Assembly (NCBI GenBank): GCA_030146905.1
Contig: JASLAV010000775.1
Coordinates: 1 to 5,171 of the forward strand
From: Lentzea sp.
GTDB taxonomy: Bacteria; Actinomycetota; Actinomycetes; Mycobacteriales; Pseudonocardiaceae
Length of the DNA: 5,171 nucleotides
Direction: 5' to 3'
The notes under the pieces are model-generated. The model did not search any database, had not been told where the DNA came from, and worked only from the letters and a program-made list of their open reading frames with translations. Both the position numbers and the translations under genes were made by a program. Positions 1 through 5,103 of the stretch are shown here, piece by piece. Position 1 is the stretch's first letter, and each line of letters begins with the position of its first letter.

Positions 1-141
1 GCGTGTCCTACGTCCAGAACGCGCGTGTCCTACGTTCGCGTACCCCGAGTTGAACGCTCAGGACAGCTCGCCGTGTTCTGAGCGTTCAACATGGGTGTTC
101 TGAACGTAGGACTCTCGCGCCGTGAACGTAGGACTCTCGCG
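1..141. repeat. Nested palindromic repeat cluster with 22-bp periodicity
   Basis: Non-coding stretch made of repeated and inverted modules. On the left, the 13-mer GCGTGTCCTACGT occurs at 1-13 and again at 23-35, exactly 22 bp apart. On the right, a 19-mer beginning TGAACGTAGGACTCTCGC occurs at 101-119 and again at 123-141, also 22 bp apart and in the opposite orientation. GTCCTACGTTC at 27-37 is the exact reverse complement of 102-112 and 124-134. Positions 5-20 match the reverse complement of 97-112 at 15 of 16 bases. The whole cluster is therefore an imperfect large palindrome around the hairpin at 49-90. The left edge is cut by the window, so more units may lie outside. It resembles a dispersed intergenic repeat or a small non-autonomous palindromic element, but no transposase or target duplication is visible. 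Confidence 0.8.
49..90. repeat. 17-bp hairpin at the centre of the repeat cluster
   Basis: GTTGAACGCTCAGGACA at 49-65 pairs with TGTTCTGAGCGTTCAAC at 74-90. There is one non-Watson-Crick position (G62 with T77, a G-U wobble in RNA) and an 8-nt loop at 66-73. It could end transcription arriving from the left, since no gene is visible there and the operon on the right starts at 198. It has no T-tract, as is common for actinobacterial terminators. It could equally be the core of a mobile palindromic repeat. The structure is seen directly; the function is inference. Confidence 0.7.
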
Positions 142-143
142 GT

Positions 144-190
144 ACCGACAAGACAGTTTGTCTTGACAGGTTTTGTTGTCGGTGAGAGGG
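144..190 (+). promoter_or_regulatory. Operator/promoter candidate of the ArsR-SRPBCC operon
   Basis: This patch is clearly richer in A/T than its surroundings. It contains two overlapping inverted repeats: CAAGACA (149-155) with TGTCTTG (159-165) around a 3-bp spacer, and ACCGACAA (144-151) with TTGTCGGT (176-183). TTGACA at 163-168 matches a -35 consensus perfectly, but no convincing -10 lies 16-18 bp downstream, so the exact promoter is unclear. GAGAGGG at 184-190 is the ribosome binding site, 7 nt before the ATG at 198. The location suits autoregulation by the first gene product. Confidence 0.6.
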
Positions 191-197
191 TTGCGCC

Positions 198-782
198 ATG
201 CTTGACGTGGCAGTGATCGAGGACCCGGCGACGGCCGAGGTCTCGTTGGACCCGGTGCGGGCGAGGTTGTTGGCCGAGTTGGCCGAACCGAGCTCGGCGA
301 CCATGCTGGCGGCCAAGATCGGCCTGCCCCGGCAGAAGGTCAACTACCACCTGCGCACCCTGGAGCAGCACGGGCTGGTGGAGTTGGCCGAGGAACGCCG
401 CAAGGGCAACATGACCGAACGCGTCATGCGCGCCACCGCCGCGTCCTACGTCATCTCGCCGACGGCGCTGGCCGCCGTCCAACCCGACCCGGAACGCGCA
501 CCGGACCGGCTGTCCGCCCGCTGGCTCCTGGCCGTCGCCGCACGGCTGGTCCGCGACGTCGGCAGCCTCATCACCGGCGCCACCAAGGCGGACAAGAAGG
601 TCGCCACCTTCGCGCTGGACGGCGAGGTCCGCTTCGCCACCGCCGCCGACCGCGCGGCGTTCGCCGAGGAGCTGGCCACCGCCGTCACGTCCCTGGTCGC
701 CAAGTACCACGACGAATCCGCGGCCGGCGGACGCGCGCACCGCGTCATCGTCGCCGTCCACCCCAGCATCCCGAAGGAATGA
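198..782 (+). CDS. ArsR-like winged helix-turn-helix transcriptional regulator
   Basis: 194-aa cytoplasmic DNA-binding protein, probably the local repressor of its own operon. Residues about 16-85 form a winged HTH: a first helix at LDPVRARLLAELAE (17-30), then a helix-turn-helix with the recognition helix near LPRQKVNYHLRTLEQHGLV (43-61), then a wing around residues 66-78 (basic ERRKGNM). The 'VNYHLRTLEQHGLVE' pattern is typical of ArsR/HTH_20 proteins. The protein has no cysteine, so a thiol-based metal site of the ArsR/SmtB kind is excluded; the C-terminal half (100-194) is probably the effector or dimerisation part. The start at 198 has a good GAGAGGG ribosome site. The stop overlaps the next gene region, consistent with coupled translation. 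ArsR-type regulators next to SRPBCC genes are a frequent arrangement. The family call is firm; the effector is unknown. Confidence 0.87.
   Translation: MLDVAVIEDPATAEVSLDPVRARLLAELAEPSSATMLAAKIGLPRQKVNYHLRTLEQHGLVELAEERRKGNMTERVMRATAASYVISPTALAAVQPDPERAPDRLSARWLLAVAARLVRDVGSLITGATKADKKVATFALDGEVRFATAADRAAFAEELATAVTSLVAKYHDESAAGGRAHRVIVAVHPSIPKE
774..778 (+). promoter_or_regulatory. Ribosome binding site that decides the SRPBCC start
   Basis: AAGGA at 774-778 abuts the ATG at 779 directly, leaving no spacer. It lies 6 nt before the in-frame ATG at 785. Normal spacing therefore favours 785 as the true start, which shortens the protein by two residues. Confidence 0.6.
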
Positions 783-784
783 CG

Positions 785-1501
785 ATGGGTCACGCGTTCG
801 AAGGCGTCAACGAGGTCGAGCTGGACGGCGTGACGCCGGAGCAGGTCTGGGAGGCCATCGCCACCGGCCCCGGCATCGACTCCTGGTTCATGGGCGCGAA
901 CGAGGTCGAGCCCGGCGCGGTCGTCCGGCAGGCGTTCGGCGGCTACCGGCCCGCCCACCCGATCACCGCCTGGGAACCCGGCAAGCACCTCGCCTACGGC
1001 GGCGACCCCGAGCCGGACGGCCGGTTCGTCGCCTACGAGTTCCTGGTCGGGGGCCGTGACCGGGGCAGCGCGGTCCTGCGCATGGTGACCAGCGGCTTCC
1101 TGCCCGGCGACGACTGGGAGGACGAGTTCGAGGCCATGACGGCGGGCGGTGAGATGTTCTGGCAGACCCTCGTCACCTACCTGCGCCACTTCGCCGGCCG
1201 CACCGCCCGACCGCTCACCGTCTTCGGCCCGTCCGTCACCGACTGGCCCGCGCTCTGGCGGGTCCTCGGCCGCGAGCTCGGCCTCGACCGCGCCCCGAGG
1301 ACGGGCGACCGGGTCACGCTCGACGGTGAGGCGGGCGTCGTCTACTTCGCCAACTCCCAGACCGTCGGCATCCGCACGGCGGACGCGCTGTACCGCTTCT
1401 TCCAAGGGCACCCCAGCGCCCTGACCGCCATGCACCACGTGTTCGCCGACGACCACCGCGACGAGCGGACCTGGTCGGCCTGGATGGGAGACCTGGCATG
1501 A
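785..1501 (+). CDS. SRPBCC (START/AHSA1-like) domain protein
   Basis: 238 aa from the preferred ATG at 785 (240 aa if read from the ATG at 779). Residues about 5-138 match the SRPBCC/AHSA1-type fold. They start with a beta strand (NEVELDGVTPEQVWEAIAT), followed by the characteristic 'GPGIDSWF' stretch (28-35), a strand ending 'ITAWEPGKHLAY' (60-71), and a long C-terminal helix (EMFWQTLVTYLRHFAG, 123-138). This fold encloses a hydrophobic cavity and typically binds or modifies small lipophilic molecules. The remaining 100 residues (139-238) are an extension I cannot assign; it may form a second small alpha/beta unit. No signal peptide or membrane segment. The gene follows the ArsR-like regulator immediately and its stop overlaps the start of the DUF998 gene (ATGA at 1498-1501). 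It is likely the ligand-handling member of the operon; the ligand is unknown. Confidence 0.85.
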   Translation: MGHAFEGVNEVELDGVTPEQVWEAIATGPGIDSWFMGANEVEPGAVVRQAFGGYRPAHPITAWEPGKHLAYGGDPEPDGRFVAYEFLVGGRDRGSAVLRMVTSGFLPGDDWEDEFEAMTAGGEMFWQTLVTYLRHFAGRTARPLTVFGPSVTDWPALWRVLGRELGLDRAPRTGDRVTLDGEAGVVYFANSQTVGIRTADALYRFFQGHPSALTAMHHVFADDHRDERTWSAWMGDLA

Positions 1502-2136
1502 CCACCCTGCGGCACAACGACATCCGCACCGACACCCGGGCCGCCACCACCAAGCTCCTGCTCGGCTGCGGCGTCCTGGCCGGCCCGCTCTACCTCGTCA
1601 CCGGCTTCGCCCAGGCGTTCACCCGCGAGGGCTTCGACCTGGCCCGCCACCCGTTCAGCTTCCTCTCCCTCGGCGACGGCGGCTGGCTCCAGATCGCGAA
1701 CTTCGTCCTCACCGGACTGCTGTTCCTGGCCTCCGCGATCGGACTGCGCCGCACGGGCGAAGTCGGCCGCTGGGCGCCGATCCTGGTGGGGGTCTTCGCG
1801 GTCGGCATGATCGGCGGCGGCGTGTTCGTGGCCGACCCGGCGTTCGGCTTCCCCGCCGGCGCGCCGGAGGGCCAAGCCGCCGAGCTCTCGTGGCACGGCG
1901 TGCTGCACGGCGTGGCGTTCTTCGTCGCGTTCCCCGCGCTGGTGGCGTCGTTCTTCGTGCTGGCGCGGAAGCTGAGCGGGCCGTGGGGGCGGGCGAGCGC
2001 GGCCGCGGGCGTGCTGTCGCTCGCGCCGATGCCCTTCCTGGGCACGGGGTTCGGCACGGTCCTGCTGTACGGCGCCGCCGTCGTGGGTTGGTTGTGGGCG
2101 TCCGCCGTCGCGGCGAAGCTGCGCTCCGAGATCTGA
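1498..2136 (+). CDS. DUF998 family integral membrane protein
   Basis: 212-aa membrane protein with about six predicted helices: 20-40, 65-83, 93-112, 134-156, 165-182 and 186-207. The cytoplasmic-looking N-terminus is polar and basic. DUF998 hallmarks are visible: 'GPLYLVTG' in the first helix, then a loop with 'REGFDLARHPFSFLSLGDGGWLQIANF' character (residues 43-69; conserved R, HP-S and GW-Q-NF), then a G-rich second helix. The loop 'DPAFGFP' (113-119) after the third helix and the 'HGVLHG' histidines in the fourth helix are also family-like. The biochemical role of DUF998 is not established. Translation starts inside the stop of the preceding gene (ATGA), with GGGAG ending at 1490 as ribosome site, so it is co-translated with the SRPBCC protein. 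A transport or membrane-sensing role for the same molecule is possible but only inferred. Confidence 0.86.
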   Translation: MTTLRHNDIRTDTRAATTKLLLGCGVLAGPLYLVTGFAQAFTREGFDLARHPFSFLSLGDGGWLQIANFVLTGLLFLASAIGLRRTGEVGRWAPILVGVFAVGMIGGGVFVADPAFGFPAGAPEGQAAELSWHGVLHGVAFFVAFPALVASFFVLARKLSGPWGRASAAAGVLSLAPMPFLGTGFGTVLLYGAAVVGWLWASAVAAKLRSEI

Positions 2137-2151
2137 AGGGCTGAGCACACC

Positions 2152-2949
2152 ATGGGACAGGTCGTCTCCAAGGACGGCACCGCGATCGCCTTCACGCGCA
2201 TCGGGTCCGGACCGGCGTTGATCATCGTGGACGGCGCGCTGTGCTACCGGGCCTTCGGCCCCTCGAAGGCCGTGGCCGAGGCGTTGGCCGAGCACTTCAC
2301 CGTCTACACCTACGACCGGCGCGGCCGGGGCGGGAGCGGCGGCGGCACCGCGCCGCACGACGTCGAACGCGAGGTCGAGGACATCGCCGCGCTGGTCGAG
2401 GACTCGGGCGGGTCGGCGCACCTGTTCGGCATGTCCTCGGGCGGCACGCTGGTCGCGGAGGCCGCGCACCGGGGCGTCAACGCCGAGCGGATCGCGATCT
2501 ACGAGTCGCCGATGATCGTCGACGGCACGCGCGAGCCGATGGCCGAAGACCTCCCGGCGCGCGTGGAGCGCGCGGTCGCGGAAGGACGCCGCGGCGACGC
2601 GGTGAAGCTGTTCATGCGGTACGTCGGCACCCCCGGCTTCTTCGTCGCGGTGCTCCAGGTCATGCCGCCGTGGAAGAAGCTCAAGGCCGTCGCGCACACG
2701 TTGCCGAACGACTTCGCGCTGGTCGGCGAGTTCCAGCGGGGCACGCCGCCGCCCGCCGACCGGTGGTCCGGCGCGGAGGCGCCCGCGCTGGTGATCGCCG
2801 GCGGGAAGAGCCCGGAGTACCTGCGCAACGCGCAGCGGCACCTGGCGTCGGCGCTGCCCCACGGCGAGCTGACCGTGCTGCCCGGCCAGACCCACATGGT
2901 CAAGCCCAAGGCGACGGTCCCGGTCCTGGTCGACTTCTTCCAGCGCTGA
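2152..2949 (+). CDS. Alpha/beta hydrolase
   Basis: 265-aa soluble alpha/beta-hydrolase-fold enzyme with no signal peptide. The N-terminal strands run through 'GTAIAFTRIGSGPALIIVDGAL' (9-30), which carries an oxyanion-type region, and 'YTYDRRGRGGSGG' (52-64). The nucleophile elbow is G-M-S-S-G (93-97), giving Ser95. The C-terminal 'LPGQTH' motif supplies the catalytic histidine, His248. The usual acid after strand 7 is not an obvious Asp: that loop reads 'VIAGGKSPEY' (214-223). Glu118 in 'IAIYESP', just after strand 6, may take that role, as it does in some haloalkane dehalogenases. The cap region (about 120-205) is small and helical. The ATG at 2152 has AAGGG at 2136-2140, 11 nt upstream and touching the stop of DUF998; the gap between the genes is 15 bp, so it is probably the last gene of the operon. 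The substrate cannot be told. Confidence 0.9.
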   Translation: MGQVVSKDGTAIAFTRIGSGPALIIVDGALCYRAFGPSKAVAEALAEHFTVYTYDRRGRGGSGGGTAPHDVEREVEDIAALVEDSGGSAHLFGMSSGGTLVAEAAHRGVNAERIAIYESPMIVDGTREPMAEDLPARVERAVAEGRRGDAVKLFMRYVGTPGFFVAVLQVMPPWKKLKAVAHTLPNDFALVGEFQRGTPPPADRWSGAEAPALVIAGGKSPEYLRNAQRHLASALPHGELTVLPGQTHMVKPKATVPVLVDFFQR

Positions 2950-2956
2950 CCTCGCC

Positions 2957-2976
2957 GGACGTCGTCGGACGTCGTC
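2957..2976. repeat. Tandem 10-bp repeat after the operon
   Basis: GGACGTCGTC occurs twice back to back (2957-2966 and 2967-2976), 8 bp after the hydrolase stop. Each unit contains the palindrome GACGTC. It may be a slippage product or part of the 3' UTR; no function is evident. Confidence 0.6.
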
Positions 2977-2992
2977 CACGTGAGCGCACGGG

Positions 2993-3045
2993 CGCGCGAA
3001 ACCTGGTGGTGGGCGGGGACTTCCCCCGTCCACCACCGTCGCGCG
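2993..3045. terminator. Bidirectional terminator between convergent genes
   Basis: A 14-bp GC-rich stem pairs 3005-3018 with 3024-3037 (one G-U wobble at 3013/3029) around a 5-nt loop. It is extended by a second stem of CGCGCG at 2993-2998 with CGCGCG at 3040-3045. It lies between the hydrolase stop (2949, + strand) and the methyltransferase stop (3052, - strand). There is no long T-tract, which is normal for actinobacteria. Position and symmetry support termination from both sides. Confidence 0.78.
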
Positions 3046-3051
3046 AGGGCT

Positions 3052-3885
3052 TCAGGGCTTGCGGCCCACCGCGCCCGCGATGCAGTAGCTCACCGCGTCG
3101 AGCTCCTTGAGCCGCGGCCCGTCCGGCCACCAGTCCGCGCAGATGACCAGCCCCGGCTCGACCAGCTCCAAGCCGTGGAACAGCTTGTGCATCTCACGCC
3201 TGGTGATGAACCGCCCGCTGCCCATCGGCGAGTGCAGGAACGTCTGCTCCATGCGCCGCGCGATGGCGGAGTGCTCCTCGGTCTCCGGGTCGAGGAAGTG
3301 CGAGATCGCCACGTACGAACCGGACGGCAGCGCGTCGATGTACTCGGCCATGATCTCGGCCGACGACGGCGAGTCGCCGTTGTAGTGGTGCAGCGTGCCC
3401 ATCTGGAACAGCGCGAGCGGCTCGTCGAAGTCGATGTGCTTGCGCACGACCTCGTCCTCGAGGATCTCGCGCGGCTTGAAGATGTCGGCCGCCGAGAAGT
3501 GCGTCCGGTCGTTCTCCTCCAGCAGCGCGCGACCGTGCGCCAGCACCACCGGGTCGTTGTCGACGTACACGACTCGGGCATCCGGGTTGATCCGCTGGGC
3601 CACCTGGTGGGTGTTCTCCGCCGTGGGCAGACCGGACCCGCAGTCGAGGAACTGGTTGATGCCCGTCTGGCTCGCGACGAACCGGGTGGCGCGGATCAGG
3701 AAGCTGCGGTTGTCCACGGCCAGGGTGGTCGCTTCCGGCGCGACCTGCTGCACCTGGCGCAGCACCGCGCGGTCGATCTCGTAGTTGTCCTTGCCGTTGA
3801 GGAAGGCGTCGTAGACCCTGGCGATGCTGGCCTTGGTGGTGTCGATGTAGACGGGGGCGGCGGCGTCCGAGGACGTACCCGGCAT
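3052..3885 (-). CDS. SAM-dependent methyltransferase, PF04672 (DUF574) type
   Basis: 277-aa class I SAM-dependent methyltransferase of the actinobacterial family annotated as 'S-adenosyl methyltransferase' (PF04672). The N-terminal signature 'ASIARVYDAFLNGKDNYEIDRA' (19-40) is characteristic of the family. The SAM-binding loop is FLDCGSGLPT (79-88), followed by 'NTHQVAQ' (91-97). The acidic end of strand 2 is 'VVYVDNDPVVLAH' (105-117), with Asp109 placed to hold the SAM ribose. Strand 4 is 'PLALFQMGTLHHY' (156-168). The C-terminus is a beta hairpin region (LVICADWWPDG...YCIAGAVGRKP). GAGGTC at 3892-3897 (read on the minus strand) gives a ribosome site 7 nt before the ATG. No methyl acceptor is known to me for this large family, which is often found near regulatory genes in Streptomyces relatives. 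It is divergent from the XRE gene and may share control with it. Confidence 0.92.
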   Translation of the reverse strand: MPGTSSDAAAPVYIDTTKASIARVYDAFLNGKDNYEIDRAVLRQVQQVAPEATTLAVDNRSFLIRATRFVASQTGINQFLDCGSGLPTAENTHQVAQRINPDARVVYVDNDPVVLAHGRALLEENDRTHFSAADIFKPREILEDEVVRKHIDFDEPLALFQMGTLHHYNGDSPSSAEIMAEYIDALPSGSYVAISHFLDPETEEHSAIARRMEQTFLHSPMGSGRFITRREMHKLFHGLELVEPGLVICADWWPDGPRLKELDAVSYCIAGAVGRKP

Positions 3886-4098
3886 TGTGGTGACCTCGCA
3901 TTACGGGGATGGGAGTGATGTCGTGTGCACCGCGTCACAGTCCGGTCAGCGTAAGGGTATGGGCCTGACGCGCGAGTGTGCCTCGTGCATCTGACCGGGC
4001 AAGATCATGGGTGTACGTTCAGTGACGATGCGAGTAGGCCCTCCTCGGGCGCAACCGCTGTTCGGGTGGGACAGGCACGACGGGCGGGAGGATCGGCG
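3886..4098. promoter_or_regulatory. Divergent control region between methyltransferase and XRE genes
   Basis: 213 bp without a gene, serving as promoter space for both neighbours. For the XRE gene, CTGACC (3991-3996) and TACGTT (4014-4019) with a 17-bp spacer form a modest -35/-10 candidate. For the methyltransferase, TACCCT on the minus strand (3954-3959) is a possible -10, but with a weak -35. CCGGTCAG (3942-3949) and CTGACCGG (3991-3998) form an exact 8-bp inverted repeat. The palindrome GTGCAC lies at 3925-3930 and GTGCAT at 3985-3990, resembling the half-sites of the operator before the DUF397 gene. The half-sites are seen directly; shared regulation is inferred. Confidence 0.5.
4086..4091 (+). 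promoter_or_regulatory. Ribosome binding site fixing the XRE start
   Basis: GGGAGG, 7 nt before the ATG at 4099, is the strongest ribosome site in the window. It argues for the start at 4099 and against an upstream in-frame GTG at 3976, which would add 41 low-complexity residues and run through the promoter region. Confidence 0.8.
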
Positions 4099-4974
4099 AT
4101 GGCGACGGACGAATCCACGCCGGAGAGGGAGAGCGGCCCCACCGCGTTGCGCATCGTGCTCGGCGCCCAGCTGCGCCGGTTGCGCGAGGCCGCCGAGATC
4201 ACCCGGGCGGACGCGGGCTACACCATCCGCGGCTCGGAGTCGAAGATCAGCCGGATGGAGCTCGGGCGCGTCGGCCTGAAGGAACGCGACGTGAACGACC
4301 TGCTGACCATGTACGGCGTCGAGGACGCGGACGAGCGGTCGAAGTTCCTCGACATGGTCCGCCGGTCCAACTCGCCGGGCTGGTGGCACCGCTACACCGA
4401 CCTGATGCCCGACTGGTTCCACGACTACGTGGGCCTGGAGGAGGCGGCGGCGCGGATCCTGATCTACGAGACCCAGTTCGTGCCCGGCCTGCTGCAGACC
4501 GAGGAGTACGCGACGGCCATCGCGAGCCACGGCCGGCCGGAGCTGGTGACGCCCGACGTGCGGCGGCGGGTGTCGTTGCGGATGCAGCGGCAGAAGATCC
4601 TGGCGCGGCCGGGCGCGCCGAGGGTGTGGGCCGTGATCGACGAATCGGTGCTCTACCGGGCGATCGGCGGGCGCGAGGTCTTGATCAACCAGATCGATTA
4701 CTTGCTCAGCGTGACCAAAGACGGGCCCGTCACTCTGCAGATAGTGCCATTCCCCTTGGCCGGTTACGCGGCGAAAGGTCCCTTCGCGATGCTGCGGTTC
4801 GGCGAGCCCGACCTGCCGGACATCGTCTACCTCGAACACCTCGCCGGTGCCCTCTACCTGGACAAACTGGAGGAGCTGGAGATCTACAGCCGGGTGTTCG
4901 ACCGGCTGACGGTGGACGCCGAGACGCCGGACCGGAGCCGGCAGATGCTCGCAAAACGGCGGGCTGAGCTCTAG
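4099..4974 (+). CDS. XRE-family regulator with DUF5753 domain (Scr1-like)
   Basis: 291-aa cytoplasmic DNA-binding regulator. Residues 15-72 form the XRE helix-turn-helix, including 'LGAQLRRLREAAEITRADAG' (21-40) and 'IRGSESKISRMELGRVGL' (43-60), where S46-K49-S51-E54 matches the family pattern for DNA contact and helix packing. Residues about 95-285 are a DUF5753 domain, with hallmarks 'YVGLEEAAARI' (110-120), 'YETQFVPGLLQTEEYA' (123-138), 'RRRVSLRMQRQKIL' (155-168), 'WAVIDESVLYRAIGG' (177-191), 'VTLQIVPF' (211-218), and 'YLEHLAGALYLD' (244-255). Together these define the Scr1-like/WhiJ-like regulators of filamentous actinobacteria, which are usually encoded beside a DUF397 gene, as here. Such pairs affect development and antibiotic production in Streptomyces and have been discussed as toxin-antitoxin-like. 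The protein probably binds the operator at 5006-5079. A short patch around 4681-4785 uses codons rarer than its surroundings (ATA, AAA, TTG). Confidence 0.95.
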   Translation: MATDESTPERESGPTALRIVLGAQLRRLREAAEITRADAGYTIRGSESKISRMELGRVGLKERDVNDLLTMYGVEDADERSKFLDMVRRSNSPGWWHRYTDLMPDWFHDYVGLEEAAARILIYETQFVPGLLQTEEYATAIASHGRPELVTPDVRRRVSLRMQRQKILARPGAPRVWAVIDESVLYRAIGGREVLINQIDYLLSVTKDGPVTLQIVPFPLAGYAAKGPFAMLRFGEPDLPDIVYLEHLAGALYLDKLEELEIYSRVFDRLTVDAETPDRSRQMLAKRRAEL

Positions 4975-5005
4975 CTGTCCTCCGACCGGGTGGGATTCAC
5001 GCTCC

Positions 5006-5079
5006 GCATCTGCACGTGCATTTACCCGTGCACTACTCGGTGCTACCGTCCGTGCACAACCGGATGCACGTGCAGATGC
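5006..5079. promoter_or_regulatory. Symmetric four-palindrome operator before the DUF397 gene
   Basis: GCATCTGCACGTGCAT (5006-5021) is the exact reverse complement of 5064-5079, giving a 16-bp perfect inverted repeat 42 bp apart. Inside it lie four palindromes: TGCACGTGCA (5011-5020), GTGCAC (5028-5033), GTGCAC (5052-5057) and TGCACGTGCA (5065-5074). Their centres are spaced 15, 24 and 15 bp, so the whole array is symmetric about 5042.5. It covers the candidate promoter. The layout suggests co-operative binding of a dimeric regulator, most simply the XRE protein encoded just upstream. The remaining gap from the XRE stop to 5005 shows no clear terminator. Confidence 0.8.
5021..5049 (+). promoter_or_regulatory. 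Candidate promoter of the DUF397 gene
   Basis: TTTACC (5021-5026) and TACCGT (5044-5049) are separated by 17 bp and fit a loose actinobacterial -35/-10 pair. Transcription would start near 5056, inside the third palindrome. Binding at the surrounding operator would be expected to block RNA polymerase. The promoter call rests on spacing and position only. Confidence 0.45.
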
Positions 5080-5103
5080 ATCTCTGGCCTGGAAGGTGAG
5101 TCG

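Noticed and set aside
1..141. CRISPR array from the repeated 22-bp units
   Set aside because: Only two copies exist per orientation, the units are nearly contiguous with no true spacers, and the arms are inverted to each other; no cas gene is visible.
1342..3036. 564-aa open frame on the minus strand
   Set aside because: It runs antisense to three well-recognised + strand genes and has the Arg/Gly/Ala/His-rich composition of a high-GC shadow frame, with no recognisable domain.
2980..3918. 312-aa open frame on the + strand
   Set aside because: Antisense shadow of the PF04672 methyltransferase, whose motifs and ribosome site are convincing.
3976..4098. Upstream GTG start extending the XRE protein by 41 residues
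   Set aside because: The extension lacks a domain, crosses the likely promoter, and the ATG at 4099 has a strong GGGAGG ribosome site at ideal spacing.
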